Positions 1 through 9,999 are shown, numbered from the stretch's first letter. The stretch is DNA of 64,000 nt from an uncultured Planctomycetaceae bacterium (GCA_946408825.1 CAMJTU010000006.1:1-64000), one strand, 5' to 3'. Made by a program: numbers and translations. The notes: generated by a model from the sequence alone, not told the origin.

Positions 1-1880
1 GGTTTCAATTTACCACGTGTAAACCGACCAAGAGCAAGGGACAACGTTAATCGATACTGGGCACGAGTCACTCCGACATAACACAATCTCCGTTCCTCTT
101 CGACAGCCTCCTCGGTAACATCTTCCAAAGAACGTTTATGAGGAAGAATTCCTTCCTCCATACCAACCATATAGACTTCCTTAAATTCTAAGCCTTTAGC
201 AGCATGATAAGTCGAAAGAGCCACGGCGTTCGCTTTTGATTTTTTTTCTTGTTGAGAAGAAAAATCAGGACCGCCTAAGGACGCGTCGTCTAAAAATTCT
301 ACAAGCGTCCCATTCGGATGTTCTTTTAAATAGGCAGCGACTGCCGTTATGACTTCGCCTACTGAATCGTTACGTTCTTTACGTTCTGATTCGTCAGGAT
401 AAAGACGTTCAAGTTCGTCTTTATATCGAACCTCATCAAGAAACTCGTCGACGGCTTCTGGGGTAAAAGACCGACGCAACTTGGCAGACTGAATCTGAAT
501 CAGTTTAACAAACGAAACTGCCGCCTCTGCCGCCTTTGAGTCCAAGGTTGAATAAACTGGCGAATCAGGCTTTAGGACGTTCCACAGCGAGGTCTTATTT
601 GTTATAGCAAACTCGCGAAACTTTCCTAAAGTTGTTGAACCAAGGCCTCGAGGAGGAGTATTAATTACGCGTAATAACGCAACGTCGTCATGGGGACGTA
701 CAAGCGTTTTGAGATATGATACAACGTCCTTAACCTCCTTCCTATCGAAAAAAGATTGACCGCCTGAAACAGTATAAGGAATATTCGCGGAGCGAAGTTC
801 CATTTCAAAAGCGCGGGGTTGCTCGTTCGTCCTAAAAAGAATCGCGAAATCGCGGGGCTGACGTTTTGATTCAGAAAGACGTTGTTTTATTGAGGCGACG
901 ACGCGTTGCGCTTCAACTTCACCGTCTTTACACTGCAAAATGCGAGGTTCTTCCCCCTGAACAGTCGATCGTAAAAGTTTCGCGTGACGATAAGTGTTGA
1001 AACCAATAAGACGATTAGCCCAATTAAGAATTTGCTGCGTCGAACGGTAATTCTCTTCGAGTCTTACGGTCTTCGCCTCCGACCAATCCTTTTTGAAATT
1101 GAGAATGTGCCGTACCTCCGCGCCACGCCAGCCATAAATCGCCTGGTCGTCGTCGCCGACAACACAGAGGTTACGATGTGGCGCAGCAAGACCGCTAATA
1201 ATACGATACTGACTCAAGTTTGTGTCTTGGTATTCGTCGATGAGAATATGGTCAAATCGAGCGGCTTCTTTTTCTAATATCTCGGGATATTCTGAGAAAA
1301 GATCCTCGGTCAAAAGTAAAATATCATCGAAATCAACCGCCCCAAGGTCGTGGAGACTGCGCTGATAAAGCGTGTAACATCGGGCGGCAAGATAGTCTTT
1401 CGAGGACTGGATCGAATTCATCGCAGCTGCAGGACGTATGCCTGCAGATTTCCATTCGCTGATCTGTTTCAACAAATCTCCTGGTCGTAGGGCGCCAGAA
1501 GTAATTTTTACAACGCGTAAAACCTGCCGAGCAATCGATTCTTGGTCGCCACGATCATAGATAGAAAACCGATTGGGGTAACCAAGTAAATGTATATTAC
1601 GCCGCAGAATACGAACACAAAGCGAATGGAATGTCGATATTTCTGGACGTTGGCAGTCGTGACGTTTTGGCAACAAAGCCGCGACGCGTTCTTGCATTTC
1701 TCGTGCAGCTTTGTTTGTAAAAGTTACAGCAAGAATACGTTCTGGAGCGACTCCGCTTTTAATTAGCCGAGCGATCCGATAAGTAACAACACGAGTTTTA
1801 CCCGTGCCTGCGCCAGCTAAAACCAACAACGGGCCATTCAGAGTTTCTACCGCTGCTCTTTGCGCTTCATTCAGCGACAT
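1..1880 (-). CDS. UvrD/PcrA-type superfamily 1 DNA helicase, 3' end beyond the window
   Basis: The minus-strand frame is open from an ATG at 1880 to the window edge, so about 626 codons are visible and the stop is missing. The translation starts MSLNEAQRAAVETL and carries a Walker A motif (AGAGTGKTR, near residue 25), then FTNKAAREM (motif Ia), LIDEYQDTN (motif II), GDDDQAIYGWRGA (motif III), RLEENYRS (motif IV), a late STYHAAKGLEF (motif V) and VGVTRAQ (motif VI). This order is that of the UvrD/Rep/PcrA 3'-5' helicases that act in nucleotide excision and mismatch repair and in removing replication blocks. The visible length suits a protein of roughly 700-750 residues. It starts 48 bp after the MoxR gene on the same strand, so the two may be co-transcribed. 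No clear Shine-Dalgarno is seen. PcrA versus Rep cannot be separated without the C-terminus. Confidence 0.93.
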   Translation of the reverse strand, partial: MSLNEAQRAAVETLNGPLLVLAGAGTGKTRVVTYRIARLIKSGVAPERILAVTFTNKAAREMQERVAALLPKRHDCQRPEISTFHSLCVRILRRNIHLLGYPNRFSIYDRGDQESIARQVLRVVKITSGALRPGDLLKQISEWKSAGIRPAAAMNSIQSSKDYLAARCYTLYQRSLHDLGAVDFDDILLLTEDLFSEYPEILEKEAARFDHILIDEYQDTNLSQYRIISGLAAPHRNLCVVGDDDQAIYGWRGAEVRHILNFKKDWSEAKTVRLEENYRSTQQILNWANRLIGFNTYRHAKLLRSTVQGEEPRILQCKDGEVEAQRVVASIKQRLSESKRQPRDFAILFRTNEQPRAFEMELRSANIPYTVSGGQSFFDRKEVKDVVSYLKTLVRPHDDVALLRVINTPPRGLGSTTLGKFREFAITNKTSLWNVLKPDSPVYSTLDSKAAEAAVSFVKLIQIQSAKLRRSFTPEAVDEFLDEVRYKDELERLYPDESERKERNDSVGEVITAVAAYLKEHPNGTLVEFLDDASLGGPDFSSQQEKKSKANAVALSTYHAAKGLEFKEVYMVGMEEGILPHKRSLEDVTEEAVEEERRLCYVGVTRAQYRLTLSLALGRFTRGKLK

Positions 1881-1928
1881 TTTTCCGTGAATATCTCTAA
1901 AGACAATCCCAAAATCAAATACAACCGA

Positions 1929-2972
1929 TCACTCAATCTCCGTCTCGAGTTCGGCCCTTGATTCCATCAGGATTTTACGCGTTAAAAGATCGACAGTCAT
2001 ACCTTCTGCTTGCGCAAGATAATTTAGCGTGACACGACTTCGAAGGGCAGGCGGCGCAGAACGTTCAACGTCGTCAAATGAAACGACCGGACGACCGTCA
2101 AGAGCGGCAAACGCCTTTGAACCAAGGATAATTGCCTGTGTCGCACGCGGTCCTGCCCCCCATTCGACATACTGTTGAGTCGTTTCGGTCGATATTCTCG
2201 TTTGCGGACGTGTTTTACGGACAATAGTCGTCGCATATTCAGCCACTCGTTGGGGCATGATAATACGACGCACGAGTCCTTGGAATTTCAACACTTCGTC
2301 TCGAGAAACTGCAGTAGACTCAAGATTATCCGATTCACAGGTAGTAGCGAGAGCCATTGCCACTTCGTCTGACGCCTTAGGATAGTCGATCGTCAGGGAA
2401 AAAAGAAAGCGATCTAGTTGTGCTTCCGGAAGGGGATAAGCGCCTTCTTGTTCTATTGGATTCTGAGTCGCCAAAACAAAAAACGGCGGCTCAAGTTCAT
2501 ACCTCCGACCCGCAATCGTAACTTGTCTCTCCTGCATCGCTTCCAATAAAGCCGCTTGGGTTTTGGGCGGAGTTCTGTTAATTTCGTCAGCGAGAACAAC
2601 ATTCGCAAATATGGGACCGGGAAAAAAATCAAAAACGCGCCCGCCATGAAGTGATTCTGTCAAAACATTTGACCCCAAAATATCGCTCGGCGTCAGATCT
2701 GGCGTGAATTGAATTCTGCTAAACTTTAAAGCGAGAGCGTTCGCAATCGCGCGAACAATACGAGTCTTACCTAGCCCCGGAACGCCTGTCAAAAGGACAT
2801 GACCGCCGGCAAACATCGCCGATAAAATTTCTTCGAGCAACTTCTCATGTCCGAAGATTTCCCTAGAAAGTCTATGAAGAAACGTATTCTTGAAGTCGAC
2901 AAATTGTTTAAGAAGCTCGACGTCCGAATCGCTAAATTCCGATGCTGAAGAAGCTGTCTGATTATCCTGCAC
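1929..2972 (-). CDS. MoxR-family AAA+ ATPase
   Basis: AAA+ ATPase of the MoxR group, which usually acts as a chaperone maturing von Willebrand-domain or metal-dependent partners. From the chosen start, Walker A (GVPGLGKT) is at residues 63-70, followed by the MoxR-typical LTPSDILGSNV, Walker B VVLADEINRTPPKTQAALLEAM, and FVLATQNPIEQEGAYPLPEA (sensor 1 region). The length of about 347 residues is normal. Start choice: the frame extends to a TTG at 3014 with no ribosome site, whereas the GTG at 2972 has GAGG eight bases upstream. The usual partners in MoxR operons (DUF58 and VWA proteins) are not next to it: upstream is EF-G and downstream is the helicase, so the partner must lie elsewhere. Confidence 0.9.
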   Translation of the reverse strand: MQDNQTASSASEFSDSDVELLKQFVDFKNTFLHRLSREIFGHEKLLEEILSAMFAGGHVLLTGVPGLGKTRIVRAIANALALKFSRIQFTPDLTPSDILGSNVLTESLHGGRVFDFFPGPIFANVVLADEINRTPPKTQAALLEAMQERQVTIAGRRYELEPPFFVLATQNPIEQEGAYPLPEAQLDRFLFSLTIDYPKASDEVAMALATTCESDNLESTAVSRDEVLKFQGLVRRIIMPQRVAEYATTIVRKTRPQTRISTETTQQYVEWGAGPRATQAIILGSKAFAALDGRPVVSFDDVERSAPPALRSRVTLNYLAQAEGMTVDLLTRKILMESRAELETEIE

Positions 2973-3133
2973 TGGTACGACCTCACAACTATCCGGCCCG
3001 AAAAAGGGCGCCAATTGGCGGATATTTAAACGCTGAAAACACCACCCAAAACGTCCGCCTGATCCTAGCGGGATTGCTTACTTCTTCAATAGACGAAAAC
3101 TGATTTGAGAGGTAGAGGCGCAAAGGCGCACGG

Positions 3134-5245
3134 TTATTTCTTTGAAACGATCGACTTGGATTTTCCATTACGTTCCCTAATAATCTCTTCTTGGAGTACG
3201 GAGGGAACTCTCTTGTATTTCATGAATTCCATCGAAAAAACTCCCTGCCCCTGTGTCATGCTCCGTAAAATAGAGGAATAACCAAATGTTTCAGCGAGGG
3301 GAACTTCGCCAAGGATGCGGCACGACGCGCCGTTTGTTTCTGTCTGAGATACGAGTCCTCTCCGGCTTGCAAGGTCTCCAACCACTCCTCCTTGAAAATT
3401 TTCAGGACATTCGATTTCTATTCGCATAATAGGCTCAAGTAGCGCTGGTTTCGTTCTCTGGAAATTTTCACGAAGCGCAGTTTGGGCACAGATTCGGAAT
3501 GCTAAATCACTCGAATCAACGGCGTGGTAAGAACCGTCGTTCACAAGAACTTTTAAGTTGACGACAGGATATCCGGCAATAGGGCCCTTTTCTAAGGACG
3601 CCCGAAACCCCTTTTCAATCGCAGGAATATAATTCGAAGGAATGACGCCGCCTGTAATCTGCTCCTCAAAAATAAAAGGTTCCTTCGTTTCTTCTTCTTC
3701 GGGAATCGGCGACATTACGCCGCATATATGCGCAAACTGTCCAGAACCGCCGGATTGTTTCTTATGCTTCGTTTCAAATGCAACGGCAATCGTGGGCGCT
3801 TCTCGATAATTGACTTTCGGCGCAGAAGTCTCGACTTCGATTTTATACTCGCGACGTATGCGCTCAACATATACGTCAAGATGAAGTTCCCCCATACCCG
3901 CAATCAGCGTTTCGCCACTCTCAGAGTCAGTCCTAACCGCCAGAGTTGGATCCTCTTTACGAAAACGGTAAAGCGCTTTAGCAAGTTTATCTGAATCGCG
4001 TGTTTCAAGAGGTTTTATCGCGACTTGGATCACAGGATCTGGCACAAAAATCGATTCTAAGGTACAGTAATCCTCTTTGGCACAATATACTTCGCCAGAC
4101 GCACAATCGATACCAATGACGGCGACAATATCGCCGGCGTCGGCAAAATCAATTTCAACACGTTGATCTGCATGCATGCGAAAAATACGGCTGATACGTT
4201 CCTTTTTTCCAGTTCGTTGATTAAAGTAGTATCCCCCCTTCTCCAACCTACCTTGGTACACGCGCATGTATGTCAGCGTCCCGTAGGGATCGTCGACAAT
4301 TTTAAACGCCATTGCGACAAGAGGCGCTAACTTGTCAGAAGGTTCAAGTTTAAATTTTTCCTCTTCACCCGTTTCGTGATTGACTCGGAACGCCAACGAC
4401 TCACGCTCCGCTGGCGAAGGAAGGTAACTCGCTATAGCGTCGAGAAGAGGTTGAACTCCCTTGTTGCGATAAGCCGAACCGAGGAAGACAGGAGTAAGTT
4501 GCCGCGCAAGCGTTGCGTTTTTGACAACCTGACGGATCAACTCTTCAGGCACGTCTTTTTCTTCAAGAAGAAGTTCCATTAATTCGTCGCTGAACATTGA
4601 AAGTGACTCCAACATTTCGCGGCGGGCGGATTCGTATTCGTCGTGAAGAGTTAAAGGAACATCCTCATACCGAAGAATTTCACCTTGATCTCCGTCGAAA
4701 TAAACAGCTTTCCCTGTAACAAGATCGACGATCCCTGTAAAATCACGCTCGACGCCGATGGGAATCTGCATTAGAACCGCGTCGCAATTGAGTTTATCAT
4801 GGAGCTGCTGGACAACACGACGCGGATTCGCTCCGACTCGATCCATCTTATTGATAAAAGCTAATCGCGGAACGGCATAACGTTTCATTTGGAGATCGAT
4901 CGTAATCGATTGAGCTTGAACGCCGCCGACGGAACAGAGAACAAGAACGGCGCCGTCGAGGATTCTAAGGCTACGTTCGACTTCAACAGTAAAATCCACA
5001 TGACCTGGCGTATCTATTAAATTGATCGTCGTATCACGCCAATGCACACGAGTCGCGGCGCTTGCAATAGTAATGCCACGTTCTTGCTCCAGTTCCATAC
5101 TGTCCATTGTAGCGCCGCCGTCATGAACTTCCCCCATCTTATGGGTACGTCCTGTGTAGAAAAGAATACGTTCACTAAGCGTCGTCTTACCAGAATCAAT
5201 ATGAGCGGAAATACCGATATTTCTTAAATCACTAAGATTAGACAT
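3134..5245 (-). CDS. fusA: Translation elongation factor G (spirochaete/planctomycete type)
   Basis: 703 residues, the usual EF-G length. The P-loop reads AHIDSGKT at 14-21, followed by the RGITI switch, DTPGHVDFTVEVERSLR (G3) and NKMD (G4), then domain IV (around YREAP) and a C-terminal domain V. It catalyses GTP-dependent translocation on the ribosome. Ser instead of Ala in the P-loop and stretches such as GGVQAQ, MKRYAVPRLAFINK and IVDLVTGKAVYFDGD resemble human mitochondrial EF-G1 more than E. coli FusA. That is the pattern described for the spdEFG1 group of spirochaetes and planctomycetes, in which a second paralogue usually handles ribosome recycling. It is not in an str operon here (no rpsL, rpsG or tuf nearby). 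A good promoter lies 97-123 bp upstream. Confidence 0.95.
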   Translation of the reverse strand: MSNLSDLRNIGISAHIDSGKTTLSERILFYTGRTHKMGEVHDGGATMDSMELEQERGITIASAATRVHWRDTTINLIDTPGHVDFTVEVERSLRILDGAVLVLCSVGGVQAQSITIDLQMKRYAVPRLAFINKMDRVGANPRRVVQQLHDKLNCDAVLMQIPIGVERDFTGIVDLVTGKAVYFDGDQGEILRYEDVPLTLHDEYESARREMLESLSMFSDELMELLLEEKDVPEELIRQVVKNATLARQLTPVFLGSAYRNKGVQPLLDAIASYLPSPAERESLAFRVNHETGEEEKFKLEPSDKLAPLVAMAFKIVDDPYGTLTYMRVYQGRLEKGGYYFNQRTGKKERISRIFRMHADQRVEIDFADAGDIVAVIGIDCASGEVYCAKEDYCTLESIFVPDPVIQVAIKPLETRDSDKLAKALYRFRKEDPTLAVRTDSESGETLIAGMGELHLDVYVERIRREYKIEVETSAPKVNYREAPTIAVAFETKHKKQSGGSGQFAHICGVMSPIPEEEETKEPFIFEEQITGGVIPSNYIPAIEKGFRASLEKGPIAGYPVVNLKVLVNDGSYHAVDSSDLAFRICAQTALRENFQRTKPALLEPIMRIEIECPENFQGGVVGDLASRRGLVSQTETNGASCRILGEVPLAETFGYSSILRSMTQGQGVFSMEFMKYKRVPSVLQEEIIRERNGKSKSIVSKK

Positions 5246-5341
5246 ATATCTTAAATCCTATTAAATCACCGTCTTATCCATAAAAACAACCAAGAAAGAC
5301 GGACAAGTCAAACAATTCTTTCTAGCAACAATCGACATAGC

Positions 5342-5368
5342 ATTATAGCTTTTATGTTAATTTGACAA
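5342..5368 (-). promoter_or_regulatory. Sigma-70 type promoter for the EF-G gene
   Basis: On the minus strand a TTGTCA (-35, 5363-5368) and a perfect TATAAT (-10, 5342-5347) are separated by 15 bases, 97 bp before the EF-G start codon. The short spacer is the one weak point. The rest of the 387-bp divergent gap (5246-5632) is AT-rich. I found no convincing RNA gene in it and no equally good plus-strand promoter for the hydrolase gene at 5633. Confidence 0.55.
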
Positions 5369-5632
5369 GTCGTAGCTCTCCAGCTTTGCTAAAATGAACG
5401 TCGTCTGAATCACTTCGTTACAGTCCTTTTACACAGGACAGACAGTAGATACTGACCGTTTTTTCAAACTAGACTTGCAAAACTAAATTCACTAGAATCC
5501 CCGAAGTCGTTTTTGTTATAACCATGGCGTTGTTAAGGTTTATTTTTGCGCCGTTTCAGTTATGATCGATAATGGCGTTCGACTAGGAAACGCCTTTACG
5601 TCTGGACATTCTCACATTGGAGTTGGCAGTCC

Positions 5633-6436
5633 ATGAAAAAATCGTCGAAAAAATTGACTTGGTATGGTCACAATTGTTTTTTGTTTGAATACAACGACGT
5701 CAAATTTCTTATCGACCCTTTCCTTGTCGCTGGAATCGCGCCGGTTCAAACAAGCGATATCAAGGCAGACTACGTTCTCGTTTCTCACGGGCATTCCGAT
5801 CACTGTGCAAATGCGTTGGAGATTGCTAGGACTTCGCAAGCGACGATTGTAGGAATCGCAGAAGTCGCGAGTTTCTTTGGTCGTCAAGGGGTAAAAACTG
5901 AAAGCGCTAATATCGGCGGCGCCGTTTATCTTCCTATATCTAAAGATTCAGAATCCCCTAAAGCGCAGATATTGACAGTACAGGCGACGCACAGTTCGAC
6001 AATGCCCGATAATTCTCCGGGAGGCTCTTCCGTCGGTTTTATTCTTTCATTCTCTCAAAACGGAGCATTCCTATCTCCGGACAGAGCAGCTATTAAACCG
6101 ATGAAAAACGTCCTTTCAGACGCGTCGGCGTTTTCAATTTACTTCGCTTGCGACACGGGATTTTTCGCAGACATGAGCTGGATTGGAACTCTTGGAATCG
6201 ACGTCGCCGTCCTGCCCGTCGGCGATCGTTACACCATGGGACCGTCTCTCTCCCTCGACGCAATTAAGGCAATTAATCCCCAGTATGTCGTTCCTTGCCA
6301 TTACAACACGTGGGCCCCGCTGTCGCAAAATATTGCGAAATGGAGCGACGCCGTTCGCCAGTATACGAAAGCGATTCCACTTGTTTTAACGCCTGGCGTC
6401 GCAGTCAACGAAAGCGAACTACGCGAATGGAAATAA
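5633..6436 (+). CDS. UPF0173 metal-dependent hydrolase (metallo-beta-lactamase fold)
   Basis: 267 residues. The zinc-binding signature HGHSDH is at 52-57, preceded by WYGHNCFLFEY and LIDPFLVAGIAP. Further family landmarks are QATHSS, the FACDTGFF strand and PVGDRYTMGP, with a final CHYNTW that supplies a metal ligand. This is the UPF0173/YtkL family of cytoplasmic hydrolases, whose substrate is not established. The start codon follows GGAG nine bases upstream. The gene leads a plus-strand run with the ABC transporter genes (59-bp gap), but nothing links them functionally. Family assignment is firm; the substrate is unknown. Confidence 0.88.
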   Translation: MKKSSKKLTWYGHNCFLFEYNDVKFLIDPFLVAGIAPVQTSDIKADYVLVSHGHSDHCANALEIARTSQATIVGIAEVASFFGRQGVKTESANIGGAVYLPISKDSESPKAQILTVQATHSSTMPDNSPGGSSVGFILSFSQNGAFLSPDRAAIKPMKNVLSDASAFSIYFACDTGFFADMSWIGTLGIDVAVLPVGDRYTMGPSLSLDAIKAINPQYVVPCHYNTWAPLSQNIAKWSDAVRQYTKAIPLVLTPGVAVNESELREWK

Positions 6437-6495
6437 GCTGACGGGCTCCGTCGTAAGATTAATTTGCATTACAGCTATCGTAAGAGTCGTCTACA

Positions 6496-7245
6496 ATGCT
6501 TATCGCCAATAATCTGACAAAAATCTATGGTCGTTTCATTGCTGCGGAAAACGTTTCTTTTAAGGTGGGAAAAGGCGAAGTCGCCTGTTTTCTCGGTCCT
6601 AACGGGGCAGGTAAAAGCACGACAATGAAGATGCTCGTCGGTTTCTTGGCGCCAACTTCGGGATCGGCGTCAATCGCGGGCTATGATATGACGAAAGAGA
6701 GAATTAATGGATCGCGAAGTTTGGGATATCTCCCCGAAAACGGTCCCCTCTATCCCGACATGACGCCGGAGTCCCTGCTCGCTTTCTTCGCTGAATTGCG
6801 TCGAATTCCGCCGAAAGCGCGACGTTCGCGAATCAACGAAGTCGTCGAATTATGTGAACTCCAATCCGTTTTTCGTCGTCCCTTAGGGCGCCTTTCACGC
6901 GGTTACCGTCAACGCGTCGGCATGGCTCAAGCGCTCCTTCATGATCCGGACGTCGTCATCATGGACGAGCCGACGGCGGGCCTCGATCCTAATCAGATCC
7001 AGCACGTTCGTGACGCCATTAAACGTATTGGTCGCGCCAAAACGGTGCTCCTTTCCACACATATTCTTCAAGAGGTTCGCGCGGTCGCAACGCGCGTTGT
7101 CTTCATTTCAGACGGTCGAATCGCTTTTGACGGCGCCGTCGACGAATTCGGCAAAACAACAGACGACTTTGATCAAAGATTCAAGGAAATCACAAGTAGG
7201 CGAATAGATCGTTACCTCAAAAAGAACGTTCCGCAAGTAAACTAA
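6496..7245 (+). CDS. ABC transporter ATP-binding protein (GldA-like)
   Basis: 249 residues. Walker A GPNGAGKST is at 34-42, the ABC signature LSRGYRQR comes next, then Walker B VVIMDEPTAGLDP and the LSTHIL switch histidine. This is the nucleotide-binding subunit of an ABC-2 type exporter. It sits 45 bp upstream of the fused GldF-GldG subunit, the arrangement of the gliding-type (GldAFG) transporters found in Bacteroidetes and, without gliding, in many planctomycetes. It presumably powers that membrane subunit; the cargo is unknown. Confidence 0.92.
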   Translation: MLIANNLTKIYGRFIAAENVSFKVGKGEVACFLGPNGAGKSTTMKMLVGFLAPTSGSASIAGYDMTKERINGSRSLGYLPENGPLYPDMTPESLLAFFAELRRIPPKARRSRINEVVELCELQSVFRRPLGRLSRGYRQRVGMAQALLHDPDVVIMDEPTAGLDPNQIQHVRDAIKRIGRAKTVLLSTHILQEVRAVATRVVFISDGRIAFDGAVDEFGKTTDDFDQRFKEITSRRIDRYLKKNVPQVN

Positions 7246-7290
7246 TATCCGCACGTTGTCATCTTCCATTAAAACAGGTTTAAATATCGA

Positions 7291-9990
7291 ATGTTTGCAG
7301 TATTCAAACGTAACTTCATAGCGTATTTTTTAAATCCTACGGGTTACGTTTTTATTTGTGTTTTCGTCCTTCTAAGTTCTGGCGCGGCGTTTTTACCTGA
7401 CGATTTTGTCAACTCCAATTTGGCAAATCTGGCTCAACTCAACGTCTGGTTCCCGTTAATTGCGCTCGTCTTTACGCCGGCGATTGCGATGAGCGTTTGG
7501 GCGGACGAGCGACGTTTTGGCACGGACGAACTATTAACGACGCAACCAGTTTCGTCCTTAGAAATTGTCCTTGGGAAATATTTTGCGACGGCTCTCGTTT
7601 ATAGCGTGTCTCTCCTGTTCTCATCGTTCTCTAACTTTACAATTCTGAGATTCTTAGGAACGCCCGACGTTGGGCTTTTCATCACGACATACGTCGGGTA
7701 TTGGCTTGTCGGGATCGCAATGACCTCGATCGCGATGATTGTTTCATACATGACTTCGCAACTTACCGTCGCCTATATTCTCGGGGCGTTATTCAACGCC
7801 CCGCTCGTCGCTCTCAAATGGGCCGACGCGCTTCCGATTTCAGACAGAACCGCAAGTTTACTAAAATCATTCAGCATAGACGCTTTCCTAGAGCCGTTTG
7901 GGCGTGGAATCGTCTCCGTTTCAGGAATCGTTTATTTCATTGCAATTCCAATAATAGCCGTTTACGTTTGCGTCGTCCTACTGAACAGAAAAACATGGAC
8001 GGCGCAACGCCCCAAAAGAAGAAGTTGCCGTTACGCATATCGTATTCTGGCGTTAATTCTCACCGCGGTTTCGATAGTGGGCGTTCTCAGAGACCATGAT
8101 CTTCAGGCGGATTGTACGGCCGAAAAACTCAGCGCTCTATCCCCAGAAACAATCAAACTTCTTGATGAAACAAAAGCGAATTATCCCATTGTCATCGAGG
8201 CGAGACTGAGCGCGCATGTCCCGCAAGAATACGTCCAAACTAAGTTGAACGTCGTGTCAATCCTCAATGAATTGAAAAACCGTTCAAAAACGCCGGTTTT
8301 TTTGGACGTTCGAGAAATCGCCCCCAATACCCCGGAAGCATATCGGCTTGAACGTCAATACGACGTTCGACCTAAAAAGGTCGTTTTTGATTCGCGCGGT
8401 CAGTTTAGAGAAGATTCTATTTTCATGACAATCGTTTATCGTTGCGGTTCACGGACGATTGTCATACCGTTTATGAACCGCGGACAATCGGTCGAATACG
8501 AGCTCGTTTCTTCTTTTCGAAACGTCTCCGCGCCCCCCAAAAAAAGAATCGGCGTTCTCAGCACGGAAGCGGGAGTTCTCGGTCGCGTCGATGATTATGG
8601 GCGAGAAATTCAAAAACCGTGGCCTTTGGTAGAGGAACTTGGCAAACAATATATTGTCGAGGCGGTCGATCCCTCGGAACGTCTCGTTCCGGGTAAATAC
8701 GACGTTCTACTGGCGTTTCAACCTTCTTCGTTGGGAACCGTTGAAGAAATGAACTTCATTAACGTCGCACGACAGGGTCAACCGGTTGCAATCTTTGAGG
8801 ACCCACGTCCTATTTTTCTCGAATTCTTGCCTGGAACAAACGAAAAACGTCGCGCGACTCCCCTTAATCCAATTCCACCGCTAAAGGGGAAAATCGACAT
8901 GCTTTGGACGGCTTTGGGAATCAAATTTGACGGAGCTCATGTCCTATGGAAAAACTACAACCCTTATCCCAAGCTTGCCGGTCTCTCTGAAGAATACCTC
9001 TTCGTCGACAAACGGCCGATCCGTTACGATCTCGGAAAAAGCGAGAATATTCAGGAAGACGTTGATTCTAGCGTGGCCTTCAACAAGGACGAGCCGACGG
9101 TATCCTCGCTAGAACGTCTTCTCTTTCCCTTTGCAGGTTCGTTATCGCAGACAGAAAACGCCGAGACAACCTTCACGCCTTTGATTGTTACAGAAGCAGG
9201 TGGATACTCTTCCGTAAACGACGTCGTTCCAATGGGCGCGCGAACTAGAAGCGCGAAGCGTCTCGAACATAAAGGCGCGTACACGTTAGCAGCGTTTATT
9301 ACAGGAGTCGTTCCTAAGGCGTTTCAAGTTCCGTCAATCAACGCTGATTCTCCAAACGCTTCGGCTCCCCCAGAATATCGAGTCGCGGTCGTCGCCGACG
9401 TAGATATGGCGACGCCGGGTTTTTTCATGCTTCGTGATATGGGTTCTGAACTTAGGAACGGCGTGTCGTTCGATTTTGACAACGTCGCCTTTGTTCTAAA
9501 CATTATCGATAAACTTGCAAACGAAGAATCGCTCGTCGCGATTCGAAGTAGACGTCCGCGTCACCGAACTCTCACGAGAATTGAAGAGGCGACTCGAAAA
9601 ATTCGCGATCGAGCGACTATAGCGCAAATCGCCTACATGAAAGAATTTGAGGAGGAACGAGAAAAAGAAGAAGCCTCGTTGCAAAAAACATTTAGAGAAC
9701 TGTCCCAACGAGACGGTTCTCCTAAAGAACTCAGTCGCGAAGAATCGGTCGAACTAGAAGCGTCTATGCTTGCCGCTCAGCAGCGTCTCGCAAGCGTGCT
9801 GGATGAGAAGAAAAGAAAATTCGACCGAAAAGTAGAAGAAGAACAACGAGAAGTTGACGAATATGTCCGTAAAACTCAAAGTCGATACAAGACTTACGCC
9901 GCCATTCTTCCGCCGCTTCCTCCTCTCGCAATCGGTTTAGTTGTATACGCATACCGCCGTCGAAGACAGGGATCGATCTATGGTTTCTGA
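7291..9990 (+). CDS. Fused GldF (ABC-2 permease) and GldG (auxiliary) transporter subunit
   Basis: 899 residues that combine two proteins usually separate in Bacteroidetes. Residues 1 to about 255 are an ABC-2 permease with about six hydrophobic segments (starting FLNPTGYVFICVFVLLSS) and the VWADERRFGTDELLTTQP loop typical of GldF. Residues from about 260 form the GldG part: a membrane segment, a periplasmic region (LLDETKANYPIVIEARLS and further), then a charged coiled coil at about 790-870 rich in Glu and Lys, and a last transmembrane helix near 875-895 (AAILPPLPPLAIGLVVYAY). It works with the ATPase just upstream. The third gene often found in this locus, a DUF4340 protein, is absent here: the next gene is an unrelated Tat-exported protein. 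Confidence 0.85.
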   Translation: MFAVFKRNFIAYFLNPTGYVFICVFVLLSSGAAFLPDDFVNSNLANLAQLNVWFPLIALVFTPAIAMSVWADERRFGTDELLTTQPVSSLEIVLGKYFATALVYSVSLLFSSFSNFTILRFLGTPDVGLFITTYVGYWLVGIAMTSIAMIVSYMTSQLTVAYILGALFNAPLVALKWADALPISDRTASLLKSFSIDAFLEPFGRGIVSVSGIVYFIAIPIIAVYVCVVLLNRKTWTAQRPKRRSCRYAYRILALILTAVSIVGVLRDHDLQADCTAEKLSALSPETIKLLDETKANYPIVIEARLSAHVPQEYVQTKLNVVSILNELKNRSKTPVFLDVREIAPNTPEAYRLERQYDVRPKKVVFDSRGQFREDSIFMTIVYRCGSRTIVIPFMNRGQSVEYELVSSFRNVSAPPKKRIGVLSTEAGVLGRVDDYGREIQKPWPLVEELGKQYIVEAVDPSERLVPGKYDVLLAFQPSSLGTVEEMNFINVARQGQPVAIFEDPRPIFLEFLPGTNEKRRATPLNPIPPLKGKIDMLWTALGIKFDGAHVLWKNYNPYPKLAGLSEEYLFVDKRPIRYDLGKSENIQEDVDSSVAFNKDEPTVSSLERLLFPFAGSLSQTENAETTFTPLIVTEAGGYSSVNDVVPMGARTRSAKRLEHKGAYTLAAFITGVVPKAFQVPSINADSPNASAPPEYRVAVVADVDMATPGFFMLRDMGSELRNGVSFDFDNVAFVLNIIDKLANEESLVAIRSRRPRHRTLTRIEEATRKIRDRATIAQIAYMKEFEEEREKEEASLQKTFRELSQRDGSPKELSREESVELEASMLAAQQRLASVLDEKKRKFDRKVEEEQREVDEYVRKTQSRYKTYAAILPPLPPLAIGLVVYAYRRRRQGSIYGF

Positions 9991-9999
9991 ATCAATCGT

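Noticed and set aside
984..1277. A 97-codon plus-strand frame near the window start
   Set aside because: It lies inside the UvrD-type helicase coding sequence on the other strand and has no recognisable protein features.
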